Shown: positions 42,256-53,371 of the stretch, piece by piece
How the letters are laid out: each line of letters opens with the position of its first letter
How positions within the stretch are numbered: the first letter of the stretch is position 1
From: JARRKU01 sp963675565
GTDB taxonomy: Bacteria; Desulfobacterota; Desulfobacteria; Desulfobacterales; Desulfosarcinaceae
Length of the DNA stretch: 64,000 nt
Direction of reading: 5' to 3'
Assembly: GCA_963675565.2 (NCBI GenBank)
Contig: CAXXYD010000004.1
Span: 1,240,001 to 1,304,000 of the forward strand
The notes under the pieces: generated by a model
The model's input: only the letters and a program-made list of their open reading frames with translations
Database searches by the model: none
Told to the model about the DNA's origin: nothing
Position numbers and translations under genes: made by a program

Positions 42256-44523
42256 TCAGAACGTCCGGTTGTCCAAGATGGTGCGAACCGCCTTGAGACT
42301 GCCTGCGGAAAGCATCTGCTGTGCGTGCCGGATACAGTTGTCGATGTCCAGGCCTGAAATGAACCGGTAGGTGGCCGGCATGAACTGAGGATCGATGCTC
42401 AGTCGCCGGATGCCGATGCCCAAAAGAAATGGAATGAGGACCGGATCATGCCCCATTTCGCCGCAGATGCCGATTGGTTTTTCAAAATCCGCTGCCACGG
42501 ACACCACCCGGGCCAGCGCGCGCAGCACCGAAGGATGTTCGGGGCGGTAATACTCGGCCACCTGCTTGTTGCCGCGGTCCACGCCGAGCATATACTGGAC
42601 GAAGTCATTGGTGCCGATGGCAAAGAAATCGGCCTCGGCGGCAAATTCAGCCATGGTTTCCACCACCGACGGCAATTCAACCATCATCCCCACCTCAGGA
42701 TGCCGGTGGTGCTCCAACCCCTCGGCGGCAAGCTGCCCCAGGCAGTTGCGAACAACCCGGCGGGCTTCAAAAAAATCATCGAGGGAAGAGATGAGCGGAA
42801 ACATGATGCCCACTGACGGACACCGGGCGGCTGCCCGCAGAATGGCCCGAACCTGCGGCTCAAAAATATCCCGGTAAGCCAGGGTGAAACGGATGGAGCG
42901 CAACCCCAGTTCAGGGTTGGGTTCATCCACCGTGTCCGTGTAGGCCAGCGTTTTGTCGCCGCCAATGTCCAGGGTCCGGAATACGACCGGCCGCCCGTCC
43001 ATTGCCGCCACCACCTGGCGATAGACCAGGTACTGCTCAATTTCCGATGGAAAAGCCGGACGAATGAGAAAGGGAAACTCGGTACGGTACAGTCCGATGC
43101 CTGCGGCCCCTGTTGCCTGGGCCAGGGGCAGTTCGCTGAGCAAGTTGATATTGGCCATCAACACTATCGGCGTCCCATCAGCCGTTTGGGCGGTATCGGC
43201 CCGAATCGGTGCCCGTTGATCTTCCATTTGCCGCCGGGCCTGGTTGCGAGCTTCGAATCGCCGGACGATGTCCGCTGCGGGGTTGACGTACACGTTGCCG
43301 ACCTCGCCATCGACCAGCACGGGCGATCCTTCGGGCAGGGATAGCAGCTCGGGACAATCCACCAGGACCATGGGAATTTTCAAAGCGCGGGCCACGATGG
43401 CCACATGGGACGTCACCCCGCCGCCGGTCAACACAATTCCGGCGACGTCTTCGCCAGCCAGCTTGAGCAGCTCAGAGGGGTATAAATCCCCCGCGATGAC
43501 CACCTTGCCGCCACCGTTGGTTTCATCGCCGGATGGGGCCGCCATCAGGTTTTTCAGCAGTCTTCCGGCCAGATCTTCAATATCGCTGACCTTTTCCCGT
43601 ATGTAAGGATGGGGACTTTCAGCAAAAAGATCGACATAATGACGTGCGACGGTACGCACCGCACGGGTGGCCGGCGTGCCATTGCGAATCTGGGCCGCCA
43701 TCCGTTCGATAAATTTGGCATCCTTGAGAATCATAAAGTGAGCGGCAAATATCAAGGCCGCACTTTCCGGCAGCCGATCGGCGCAGCGTTGCTGCAGCGC
43801 TTCCAACTGCTCCGTCGTCTTCTCGATTGCCCGGCGGAAATCGCCCATGGTGCCGCTCTCGTCCGCATTGGCAAAGGAAACCAGGCGTCCGTGGCTATTG
43901 TCCCAGACCGCCGCCCGGGCAAAAGCGAAGCCGTCGGAAGCCTGCTGCCCCTTGATGAATTCCAGGCCGGGCAAAGGCTTTTGCGGAATACTGCACATAC
44001 GCTGCAGATCCATGAAGAGCCGGGCATTTTCGAGGACCGCAGCCAGCTGCGCACCGGTGGTTCTAAGCGCGGCCAGGTCGGTGGTGTCAAAATAATCGGG
44101 CTGCGTGTGCTGCACCACCAGCACGCCGATTTTCACAACCCCTTTGTGGATGGGCACGGCCAGAAAAGATTCATATTTCAGCTCATCGGTTTCCGGAAAA
44201 TACTTGAACTGCGGATTCCGGCTGGCGTGCCCCTCGCAAACGGGGCGGTTCGTAGCCATCACCATGCCCACAAGCCCCTCACCAGAGAGCATATTCACCC
44301 GCCCCACCGCTTTCGGATTCAATCCCCGGGTGGCTTTCAATACCAGGGCGTCGGCCGTCTCATCATACAAGTAGACGGAGCACACCGGTGTGCCCAGGTG
44401 CTTGGAAACCAGGGCCACCGTACGCTGGAGAAAATTTTCGATGTTTTCACTGCCGGTGACCAATGCGGAAAGATCGCTCAGGTCGCAGAGCATATTCAGT
44501 AAATCTTGCGGCTTGTCTGCCAT
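42256..44523 (-). CDS. ptsP: GAF-domain enzyme I (PtsP, nitrogen-type PTS)
   Basis: A 755-residue phosphoenolpyruvate-dependent phosphotransferase with an N-terminal GAF sensor domain (about 15-170). In the better-studied proteobacteria PtsP starts the regulatory nitrogen PTS and responds to glutamine and 2-oxoglutarate through GAF. The phospho-histidine is His373 in GGGVTSHVAIVARA; the PEP-binding barrel has GIGLYRTEFPFL and the cysteine in GICGEMGHD. AAGGAAG precedes the ATG. It diverges from glutamate synthase across 480 bp, fitting a nitrogen-linked role, but no NPr or EIIA gene is next to it; ptsH at 7335 could be its acceptor. Confidence 0.93.
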   Translation of the reverse strand: MADKPQDLLNMLCDLSDLSALVTGSENIENFLQRTVALVSKHLGTPVCSVYLYDETADALVLKATRGLNPKAVGRVNMLSGEGLVGMVMATNRPVCEGHASRNPQFKYFPETDELKYESFLAVPIHKGVVKIGVLVVQHTQPDYFDTTDLAALRTTGAQLAAVLENARLFMDLQRMCSIPQKPLPGLEFIKGQQASDGFAFARAAVWDNSHGRLVSFANADESGTMGDFRRAIEKTTEQLEALQQRCADRLPESAALIFAAHFMILKDAKFIERMAAQIRNGTPATRAVRTVARHYVDLFAESPHPYIREKVSDIEDLAGRLLKNLMAAPSGDETNGGGKVVIAGDLYPSELLKLAGEDVAGIVLTGGGVTSHVAIVARALKIPMVLVDCPELLSLPEGSPVLVDGEVGNVYVNPAADIVRRFEARNQARRQMEDQRAPIRADTAQTADGTPIVLMANINLLSELPLAQATGAAGIGLYRTEFPFLIRPAFPSEIEQYLVYRQVVAAMDGRPVVFRTLDIGGDKTLAYTDTVDEPNPELGLRSIRFTLAYRDIFEPQVRAILRAAARCPSVGIMFPLISSLDDFFEARRVVRNCLGQLAAEGLEHHRHPEVGMMVELPSVVETMAEFAAEADFFAIGTNDFVQYMLGVDRGNKQVAEYYRPEHPSVLRALARVVSVAADFEKPIGICGEMGHDPVLIPFLLGIGIRRLSIDPQFMPATYRFISGLDIDNCIRHAQQMLSAGSLKAVRTILDNRTF

Positions 44524-45003
44524 TGGAACCTGTCTTCCTTTTTGTCCTGATTTGCGGCGAACGGGCGCCCTGACTCAAAATTACTGCCGATCCCTGCTCT
44601 CTTCACGGTGCATGTCCCGTGCCAGTGCAACAGCAGCCTGAAATGGCCACGGGGATAGCGGCCCGCCATTTGAATATGCCGGGCAAACAACAAATCTGTT
44701 GCCATTCACCCATTATTATCACATTTTTGTATAAATTGTCCGGTATCCAGGGAGCTTGTCCAATCGGATATTGTGCAGGTCCATCAATTGACATACAACC
44801 ATACGCATACCGAGCAGTTTATTTCCCGGGCCCAGCGGACTTGTCGTTCATGCTCGGGCCGACGGTATGCGATTTGCAAGATTTTCAGAGTCGATCGCCA
44901 CAAGCCATTGGCCTGAGATCCGTTGATCGCAGTCCATATTTGGCTTAAAATTTCGAAACCAACGGTTCATGAGAACCGGCACAAGGAAAGCGCCGCATTG
45001 ACC
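44524..45003. other. Shared upstream region of ptsP and gltB
   Basis: No supported gene in 480 bp between divergent starts. An AT-rich patch near 44710-44745 (ATTATTATCACATTTTTG) is the most promoter-like part, but I could not define a sound -35/-10 or -24/-12 pair for either gene. Confidence 0.4.
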
Positions 45004-48000
45004 ATGACCAGACAAAACTCGCCATCATTCCATGGCTCGAATCCCCAGGGCCTCTACCGTCCGGAATTTGAGCACGACGCCTGCGGCGTGGGCATGATCT
45101 GCAAACTCGACAACGGCAAAAGCCATTCGCTGGTCCAGGACGCCCTGAAAATCCTGGTGAACTTGACCCACCGGGGTGCCTGCGGCTGTGACGAAACCAC
45201 CGGAGACGGTGCCGGTATCCTGATCCAGAAACCGCACGGTTTTCTGGAAAAAGCGGCAGAAGAGGTCCACATCGAGTTGCCGGCCGAAGCTAACTATGCG
45301 GCCGGCATGGTCTTTCTTCCAAGAGATCAGAATCTGTGCCGGGCGGCCAAAACCGCCATGGCTGCCAGCGCCGCTGCAAAAGGCCTGGCGTTTCTGGGCT
45401 GGCGCAAGGTACCCATTGACCCTGAGGCGGCAGGCGATCTCGCGAGGCGGGTCCTGCCGGTCATCCAGATGGCCTATGTGGGCCGCGGCGCCACCGGTGG
45501 TGATCAAACAGCGTTCGAACGCCGGCTGTTTTGCATGCGCAAGGCGGTTGAAAACCAGGTTCGCAGGCTACCGGGGATGAACGGCGACATGTTTCACATC
45601 GCCAGCCTGTCATCCCGCACCCTGGTCTACAAGGGCATGCTGCTGGCCGACCAGATGACGGCGTTCTATCCGGATCTGGCCGACCCGGCCATGACCAGCG
45701 CCCTGGCCCTGGTGCATCAGCGATACAGCACCAACACGTTTCCTTCATGGAACCTTGCCCATCCCTTCCGATACTTGTGCCACAATGGGGAAATTAACAC
45801 TGTACAGGGCAATATCAACTGGATGCGCGCCAGGGAACCGTTGTTCCGGTCGCAGCGGTTCCCGGATGCCACGGCAGATCTCGTTCCCGTGATCAGCCCC
45901 GGTGCCAGCGACTCGGCCGCCCTGGACAATGCCCTTGAGCTGCTGCTGCACACGGGTCGCCCGCTGGCCCAATGCATGATGATGCTGGTTCCCGAAGCAT
46001 GGCAGCACCATGCCACCATGAGCCGGGCCAAGAAAGACTTCTACGCCTACCATGCGTTCCTGATGGAACCCTGGGACGGCCCGGCGGCCATTGCGTTCAC
46101 GGACGGCATCAGCGTCGGTGCCGTGCTGGACCGCAACGGACTGCGCCCCAGCCGCTACACGGTCACCCGGGACGGACGCGTCATCATGGCCTCTGAAGCC
46201 GGCGTCCTGCCGGTGGACCCGGCCGATGTGGTGTACAAAGGCCGGCTGGAACCCGGACGCATGTTCCTCGCCGATCTTGCCCAGGGCCGGATCATCGAAG
46301 ACGAGGAAATCAAGGCAACCATGGCCGCCCGGCAGCCTTACGGCCGCTGGCTGCAGGAAAACCGGCTGTGCCTCGACAATTTGCCCGGGGCAAAGGCCGC
46401 ACCGGTGCCCGGCACCCGGGAACTGCTTATCGAACAGCGGCGCTTCGGGTACACCGATGAAGACCTCAAGCTGATCCTGGCCCCCATGGCACAAAAAGGC
46501 AGGGAACCCACGGGTTCCATGGGAGATGATATCCCTCTTGCCATTCTCTCCACGCGGCCCCGGCTGCTTTACGATTACTTCAGGCAGCTTTTTGCCCAGG
46601 TGACCAATCCCCCCCTGGATGCCATCCGCGAAAAACTGGTCACCTCCCTGTCCACGGCTATCGGCCGGGAACACAACCTGTTCATGGAGACGCCGGAACA
46701 CTGCCGCCAGCTGCTTTTGGAACAGCCGATTCTCATGCCGCAAGTGCTGGCCGCCATTCGCAGTGCAAAGCACCGCGAACTGCAATCAACGGATTTGCCG
46801 ATCACCTGGCGCACTAAAGACGGCGGGCCGGGTTTACATACGGCCATGGACGCCCTGTGCAGCCGGGCCGCCCAAGCGGTGAGGACCGGTGCCCGGTTGC
46901 TGGTCCTCTCGGACCGCAGTATTCCTGCCGGACATGCACCCATTCCAGCCCTGCTGGCCACCGCTGCAGTGCACCACCACCTCATTGGGGCCGGCCTGCG
47001 GGCACAATGCGGCCTGATCGTCGAAACCGGAGAAGCCCGGGAAATTCACCACTTCTGCTGCCTGCTGGGTTATGGGGCCGGCGCCGTCGCCCCCTGGCTG
47101 GCCATGGCCACCGTCGACCAGCTGGCGGCGGCCGGCAAACTGGGCGACACCGATCCCGGCAGAGCCGTTTCCCGGTACATGGCGGCCGTAGACAAGGGCA
47201 TCCTCAAAGTGCTGTCCAAACTGGGCATCTCCACCCTGCAAAGCTACCAGGGGGCCCAGATGTTCGAATGCGTCGGCCTGAACGCATCGGTGGTGGACTC
47301 CTGGTTCAAAGGGACCGTATCGCGTATCGGCGGGGCCGACATCCATACCCTGGCCCGGGAAATCGAAACCCGTTGCGCAGGCATCGAAACCTTGGCGGCG
47401 AATGATCTGCCGGCTGTCGGCGGCCGCTATAAATGGCGCCGGGACGGTGAATCCCACCAGTACAATCCAGACACTGTTCCCCTGCTTCAGAAGGCGGTGC
47501 GCCGGGGCGATCAAGACGCGTGGAAGCACTATCGGGAAGCCGTCTACCGACTCAACCGAAAAGAGGGGCTGATCCGCGGATTGCTGACCTTCAAACCGGG
47601 CGAAGCCCCCCTTGCCCTGGATAGCGTGGAGCCCTGGACGCAAATCGTCAAACGGTTCAAAACCGGGGCCATGTCCTATGGCTCCATCAGCAAGGAGGCC
47701 CACGAAACCCAGGCCATCGCCATGAATCGTCTGGGCGCTAAAAGCAACAGCGGTGAAGGCGGAGAAGACGCGGATCGGTTTGCCCCCGATGCCAACGGAG
47801 ATTGGCGCAACAGCGCCATCAAACAGATCGCTTCGGGCCGGTTCGGTGTCACCATCAGCTACCTGGCCAGCGCGGTGGAACTGCAAATCAAGATGGCCCA
47901 GGGAGCCAAACCGGGCGAGGGCGGGCAACTGCCCGGCGAAAAAGTCTACCCCTGGATCGCCAAAACCCGCCACAGCACCCCCTACGTCGGCCTCATTTCA

Positions 48001-49537
48001 CCGCCGCCGCATCACGACATCTACTCCATTGAAGACCTGGCCCAGCTTATCTACGATCTCAAGTGCGCCAACCCGGAGGCCCGGATCAACGTGAAACTGG
48101 TATCCGAAGTGGGGGTGGGCACCGTGGCGGCCGGCGTGGCCAAAGCCGGGGCCGATGTCATCCTGATCAGCGGGGAGGTGGGCGGCACCGGCGCATCTCC
48201 CTTGACGTCCATTCGCTACGGCGGCCTGCCCTGGGAACTGGGACTGTCCGAAACCCAGCAGACCTTGGTCCGCAACGGCCTGCGGGACCGGGTGGTGCTG
48301 GAGTGCGACGGCCAGCTCAAAACCGCCCGGGACGTGGCCGTGGCTTGCCTGCTGGGCGCCCAGGAGTTCGGTTTCGGCACCATCTCCCTGGTCGCCCTGG
48401 GCTGCATCATGATGCGGGTGTGTCATCTGAACACGTGCCCGGTGGGCATCGCCACCCAGGATCCCGAATTGAGAAAGAAGTTTTCGGGCCGGCCCGAACA
48501 TTTGATCCAACTCATGCGATTCATTGCCGAAGACCTGCGCACCATCATGGCTCAGCTGGGTTTTCGCACCATCGACGAGATGGCCGGCCGGGTGGACCGC
48601 CTGGACAGCCGGCCGCTGGTGGACCACTGGAAGGCCCAGGGGCTGGATTTGAGCCCCATTATTTGCCGGCCCGAGCCGCCCGATCACATTCTCCGGCTGT
48701 GCATCCCCAAAGGGCTGATGGACACCACCGCCGAACCGCCGGACAGCGACTTGATCCAGCAGGCCATGCCGGCGCTGGAAAACCGCCGGCCGGTGGAACT
48801 GGACCTGCCGATCAGCAATGTGCGACGTACCCTGGGCACCCGGCTCAGCTACGAAATCGCCCGACGCTTCGGCGAAACGGGCCTTCCGGACGGCACCATC
48901 GTCATCCATGCCGACGGTTCCGCCGGCCAGAGCTTCTTTGCCTTCGGCGCTGCGGGAATCACCGTTCATATCAAGGGGGATGCCAACGACTATTTCGGCA
49001 AGGGACTTTCCGGTGCCGTGCTCACGGTGCAACCGCCCGACGATGCCGTCTTTGCCGCCGAAGACAATATCATTATCGGCAACGTGGCCCTGTATGGCGC
49101 TACCGCCGGCCGGGCTTTTATCCGCGGCCGCGCGGGAGAGCGCTTCGCAGTGCGAAACAGCGGTGCCGACGCCGTGGTGGAGGGCGTGGGTGATCATGGG
49201 TGTGAATACATGACCGGCGGTCGTGTGGTGGTGCTGGGACCTGCCGGGCGAAATTTCGCAGCCGGCAATGAGCGGCGGCGTGGCCTATGTCATGGACAGC
49301 CCGGACCGGCGATTCCGCAAATTCAACTGCAACCTGGAATCGGTGGACCTTGAACCGGTGACGGGGAAAGATGAAGCGGCGTTGATCGAGCTCATCGAAC
49401 AACATTCGGCTTTCACGGGCAGCCTCCTGGCGCAGCAGATTCTGGCCCAATGGAAAACCCTGCAGAATCGTTTCGTCAAAGTCATGCCCACAGAGTACCG
49501 AAAGGCATTGGCGCGGATGGAAGCACAAGAGGGGTAG
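45004..49537 (+). CDS. gltB: Glutamate synthase large subunit, frameshifted near the 3' end
   Basis: Forms glutamate from glutamine and 2-oxoglutarate. The order is the glutaminase domain with N-terminal nucleophile Cys27 (HDACGVGM), central domain, FMN-binding synthase domain (GAMSYGSISKEAHETQA, ISGEVGGTGASP), the 3Fe-4S cysteines in CIMMRVCHLNTCPVG and the C-terminal beta-helix domain. The frame breaks at 49267-49268: after GRNFAAG the sequence has one extra A, so the first frame ends at 49353 with unrelated residues. The true C-terminus (MSGGVAYVMD, then QHSAFTGS and VMPTEYRK) continues in the other frame from 49268 to 49537. It is a real mutation, a sequencing error, or a two-piece protein; the inserted A sits in only a two-base run. 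gltD follows after five bases. Confidence 0.9.
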
Positions 49538-49542
49538 ACATC

Positions 49543-51003
49543 ATGGGAAAACCAACGGGATTCATGGAACATGATCGGCAGCTTCCCAAAAGACGGCCGG
49601 TGGAACAGCGCGTTGGCGACTTCAGGGAAATTTATGAACCCTTCCCCGAAGAAAAACTCAAATCCCAGGCCGCCCGCTGCATGGACTGCGGAGTACCCAC
49701 CTGTCACGCCGGCTGCCCGCTGGGCAACCGCATCCCGGACTGGAATGACGAGGTTTACCACAATCGATGGCAAGACGCCTTCAGGCAGCTGATGACCACC
49801 AACAACTTCCCCGAATTTACCGGACGCCTCTGCCCGGCACCCTGCGAAGAGGCGTGCGTATTGTCCATCAACGAACCGGCGGTGACCATCGAGCAGATCG
49901 AAAAGAGCATCGTCGAACACGCATTCGAACATGGATGGGTGCGCCCCAGGCCCCCCCTGCGCCGGTCGGGCAGGGCCGTGGCCGTTATCGGCTCCGGGCC
50001 GGCCGGGTTGGCCTGCGCCCAGCAGCTTAACGTTGCCGGTCATTCCGTCACGGTATTCGAACGCGACCCGAAACCGGGCGGCCTGCTGCGCTACGGCATC
50101 CCGGACTTCAAACTGGAAAAAGCCATCGTAGACCGGCGACTGCGGGTGATGGAAAAAGAGGGAATCGTATTCGAAACCGGCGTTCATGTCGGCGCCGACC
50201 TTGCCGTCGAAACCTTGCGTGCGGATTTTGACGCGGTGGTGATCTGCGCCGGCGCCACCCGGCCCCGGGACCTTCCCATTCCCGGCAGGGAGCTCAAGGG
50301 CATCCACCAGGCCATGTCTTTTTTAAAGGGACAGAACCGGGTCATTGCCGGGGAGGCCGAAAGTGCCCCCATCACCGCCAACAGCCTGCACGTCATCGTC
50401 ATCGGCGGCGGGGACACCGGCAGCGACTGCATCGGCACCTGCCATCGCCAGAGCGCCGCCTCAGTGACCAACTTCGAACTGCTTCCCCAACCCGCCGAAG
50501 ACCGGCCGGACGGCCAACCCTGGCCCTACTGGCCCATGCGCCTGCGCACCAGCAGCTCCCACGAAGAGGGCGGAACACGGCACTGGGGTATTCTCACCAA
50601 ACGCTTTAGCGGCGCCAGGGGTCGTGTTGAGCACATCGAGACCGTTCAGGTTCGCTGGCGTGAAGAAAACGGACGGCCGTCGGGCTTCGAAGAAATTTCC
50701 GGATCGCAGCAAAGCTGGCCGGCAGACCTGGTGATCCTGGCCCTGGGCTTTGCGGGCCCGGAAATGGACACCGTGGTGAACCCGCTCGGCCTGGCCCTGG
50801 ACGAACGCGGCAACATCCGCACCGGCAGCGACTATATGACATCCCGTGCGGGCATTTTTGCCGCCGGGGACGCCCGCCGGGGTCAATCCCTGGTCGTGTG
50901 GGCCATTTCCGAGGGAAGGGAAGCGGCCCGGGCCGTGGACCTTTACCTCATGGGGCAAACCCGCCTGCCGCATAAACAATGCTGCGACCTTCCCCCGAAG
51001 TAA
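49543..51003 (+). CDS. gltD: Glutamate synthase small subunit
   Basis: Supplies electrons from NAD(P)H to GltB through FAD and two [4Fe-4S] clusters. The 486 residues have the cluster cysteines in CMDCGVPTCHAGCPLGN and LCPAPCEEAC, an FAD-binding GSGPAGLACAQQL and an NAD(P)H-binding VIGGGDTGSDC. The start at 49543 (MGKPTGF) follows GAGGGG and gives the family N-terminus; the frame is open further upstream within gltB. Gene order gltB-gltD is standard. Confidence 0.95.
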   Translation: MGKPTGFMEHDRQLPKRRPVEQRVGDFREIYEPFPEEKLKSQAARCMDCGVPTCHAGCPLGNRIPDWNDEVYHNRWQDAFRQLMTTNNFPEFTGRLCPAPCEEACVLSINEPAVTIEQIEKSIVEHAFEHGWVRPRPPLRRSGRAVAVIGSGPAGLACAQQLNVAGHSVTVFERDPKPGGLLRYGIPDFKLEKAIVDRRLRVMEKEGIVFETGVHVGADLAVETLRADFDAVVICAGATRPRDLPIPGRELKGIHQAMSFLKGQNRVIAGEAESAPITANSLHVIVIGGGDTGSDCIGTCHRQSAASVTNFELLPQPAEDRPDGQPWPYWPMRLRTSSSHEEGGTRHWGILTKRFSGARGRVEHIETVQVRWREENGRPSGFEEISGSQQSWPADLVILALGFAGPEMDTVVNPLGLALDERGNIRTGSDYMTSRAGIFAAGDARRGQSLVVWAISEGREAARAVDLYLMGQTRLPHKQCCDLPPK

Positions 51004-51109
51004 ATTGCCTGCTTTCTTGATTTTACAACTGGATATGATAGTTTGGATATCATTCATTGATTTCCGGCAATAAACCCTGTTCCATCATACGTCCAAAGGA
51101 GGTTTGGCA

Positions 51110-52108
51110 ATGAAAAAAATATTGATCGTGTTGCTGGCACTTTCCTTGGTGCCCTCGGCGTTTGCCGCGGACGCCGACCTTGTCAAGAAAGCCACGGCGG
51201 AAGGACAGGTGTCGTTTTACGCCAACATGACGGCCATTCAGCCCATCATGGATGTATTCAACGCGCAAACCGGCATCAAGGGAAAGTACACCCGGATTTC
51301 CACGTCCAAGTTTCTTCCCACGGTGCTGACGGAGTTCCAGGCGGGAAAATTGATGGCCGACGTGCTGCAGGCGCCGTTGCCGGTCATGGAAATGCTCAAG
51401 GCGCAGGGGGTCCTGGCATCCTACAGCGCACCGGCGGCCGCAGGCTACCCGGAATGGACCCGCAAGGACGACCAGATCCAGACATTCGGCATCGAATATG
51501 TGGGCCTGATCTACAACAAAGAGCTGGTCAAACCGGCAGATGTTCCCAAACGCTACGAGGATCTGGCCGATCCCAAATGGAAAAATAAAATCGTCATGGC
51601 CAACCCGGCTACCCATGCCACCACCATTTCCTGGCTGGTGGGGCTCAAGGAAAATGTCTTCAAGTCCGAGGCCGAGTGGATGCGGTTCGTCAAGGGCATT
51701 GCAGCCAATCGGCCCATGCTGGTCAAGTCGTTCGGCCCCACCCCGGCGCCTGTGGAGAGTGGTGAAAAATCCATCGCCATCTCCATGCCCAAATACATCA
51801 TCACCAAGGCCCCGGCCCCGCTCGACTGGGCCCGGGTGGAGCAACCCCTGTTGGGAACGCCCCGCGGCATGGCCATTTCCGCCAGCGCCAAGAACCCCAA
51901 CGCGGCAAAGCTGTTCATGGACTTTTGGCTCTCCAAAAAAGCCATGGGGATGCTCGCCTCGGATGTCGGAGAGTATGTCCTGGCCCCCGGCGTTTTTCCG
52001 CCCATCGACGGCATGGACAAGGCCAAGGTCATTCCCATCCGGACCATGTCGGACGAAGAAATTCACAAATGGGGCGCCGAATTCAAAAAAATCTTCGCAC
52101 TGCCCTGA
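51110..52108 (+). CDS. ABC transporter solute-binding protein (iron/2-aminoethylphosphonate class)
   Basis: Periplasmic binding protein of 332 residues with a Sec signal peptide (MKKILIVLLALSLVPSAFA, cleavage after AFA). The mature protein has the type 2 binding fold of the Fe3+/AfuA-like class: ADLVKKATAEGQVSFYANM, GIEYVGLIYNKELVK and YEDLADPKWKNKIVMANP. These proteins carry ferric iron, phosphonates, thiamine or other small anions, and the cargo is not readable here. AGGAGG precedes the ATG. The ATPase and permease genes follow; a strong hairpin separates them from this gene. Confidence 0.9.
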   Translation: MKKILIVLLALSLVPSAFAADADLVKKATAEGQVSFYANMTAIQPIMDVFNAQTGIKGKYTRISTSKFLPTVLTEFQAGKLMADVLQAPLPVMEMLKAQGVLASYSAPAAAGYPEWTRKDDQIQTFGIEYVGLIYNKELVKPADVPKRYEDLADPKWKNKIVMANPATHATTISWLVGLKENVFKSEAEWMRFVKGIAANRPMLVKSFGPTPAPVESGEKSIAISMPKYIITKAPAPLDWARVEQPLLGTPRGMAISASAKNPNAAKLFMDFWLSKKAMGMLASDVGEYVLAPGVFPPIDGMDKAKVIPIRTMSDEEIHKWGAEFKKIFALP

Positions 52109-52131
52109 GCCACACGAGGCAATAAACCAAC

Positions 52132-52164
52132 GCCTGTCCGGAGGCGGGCCGCCGCCGGACAGGC
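52132..52164 (+). other. Strong intercistronic hairpin
   Basis: GCCTGTCCGG (52132-52141) and CCGGACAGGC (52155-52164) form a perfect 10-bp stem over a GC-rich loop. No T-run follows. Its place between binding-protein and ATPase genes matches the hairpin at 16588-16613. Confidence 0.6.
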
Positions 52165-52267
52165 AATTGCATTCTGAAAGCGCTTCCGGGCAAAGCAATA
52201 TATGCAGCATCTGCTGCGGACCCTATGACCCGGGGGCCTGAACAGAAAGAACAGACCCGAACAGCTT

Positions 52268-53356
52268 ATGGAAATCCGCATCATCAACGTCAGCAAGCAT
52301 TACTACTCCGGCGGCAAGACCATCAAAGCCCTGGACAATGTCAACCTGACCATCCCGGCCAACCAAATATTCACCCTTCTCGGTCCCAGCGGATGCGGCA
52401 AAACCACCCTCCTGCGCTGCATCGTCGGCCTGGAATCCCCTGACGTCGGAGAAATTCAAATCGGCGGCGAAATTGTCTGGTCCAGTGAGAAGAATATCTA
52501 TGTTCCCACGGAGAACCGCGGCCTGGGCATGGTATTTCAAACCTACGCCATCTGGCCGCACATGGACGTCTTCAACAATGTGGCCTATCCACTCCAGACC
52601 CGCAAAATGCCAAAGGACCAAATCCGCAGCCAGGTCGATAAAACGCTTCGCTTCGTGCAGCTGGCGGGCTTCGAAAACCGGCCGGCCACCAAACTCTCCG
52701 GCGGACAGCAGCAGCGTGTGGCCCTGGCCCGGGCCCTGGTGGCCGAACCCAAGGTCATCCTCTTTGATGAACCCTTGTCCAACCTGGACGCCAAACTCAG
52801 AGAAGAGACCCGCGAAGAGCTGCGGACCTTTTTGACCGAGCTCCAGATCACCGCAGTCTATGTGACCCATGACCGGATCGAGGCTCTGGCGCTGTCCGAC
52901 ATTGTTGCGGTGATGAACGCGGGCCGGATCATCGAGGCAGGCACGCCCCGAGAAATCTATTTCAACGCCAACCATCGTTTTGTGGCCGATTTCATCGGCC
53001 GAACCAACCTGATCGATGCAACGGTAACGTCCCAGGACCAATCCATCACCACGGTGGACAGCGCTATCGGCAGCGTCGTCTGCCGCAAGCAGCACGACAT
53101 GACGCCGGGCGACAAGGTAACCCTGTGTCTGCGTCCCGAATTTATCCGCCTGAAACGCGGCGATGCGACCCAGACACAGAATGTCTTCAACGGCCAAATC
53201 CAGTCACTGGTTTTCATTGGCGAAGCATTCGAAGGCGAGATCACCATCGATGACACCCAGCTCTTCATCAAGATCGAACCGGACTCTGCCATCGAAGTGG
53301 GGGACAATGTCAATTTCACCGTTGACCCGGATAACTGCCTGTTGGTCACCCGGTAG
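52268..53356 (+). CDS. ABC transporter ATPase (FbpC/PotA type)
   Basis: ATPase of the importer, 362 residues. Walker A GPSGCGKTT, signature LSGGQQQRVALARAL, Walker B VILFDEPLSNLDAKLR and the switch histidine in YVTHDRIEAL are intact. A C-terminal TOBE-like regulatory domain (about 245-360) follows, as in iron and polyamine importers. The Q-loop region reads MVFQTYAIWPHMDVFNNVAYPL. It lies between the binding-protein and permease genes. Confidence 0.93.
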   Translation: MEIRIINVSKHYYSGGKTIKALDNVNLTIPANQIFTLLGPSGCGKTTLLRCIVGLESPDVGEIQIGGEIVWSSEKNIYVPTENRGLGMVFQTYAIWPHMDVFNNVAYPLQTRKMPKDQIRSQVDKTLRFVQLAGFENRPATKLSGGQQQRVALARALVAEPKVILFDEPLSNLDAKLREETREELRTFLTELQITAVYVTHDRIEALALSDIVAVMNAGRIIEAGTPREIYFNANHRFVADFIGRTNLIDATVTSQDQSITTVDSAIGSVVCRKQHDMTPGDKVTLCLRPEFIRLKRGDATQTQNVFNGQIQSLVFIGEAFEGEITIDDTQLFIKIEPDSAIEVGDNVNFTVDPDNCLLVTR

Positions 53357-53371
53357 AAAGAGAAAAGGAAA

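Noticed and set aside
45745..49197. Several long open frames opposite gltB
   Set aside because: All are shadows of the glutamate synthase frame, which has its cofactor and active-site motifs.
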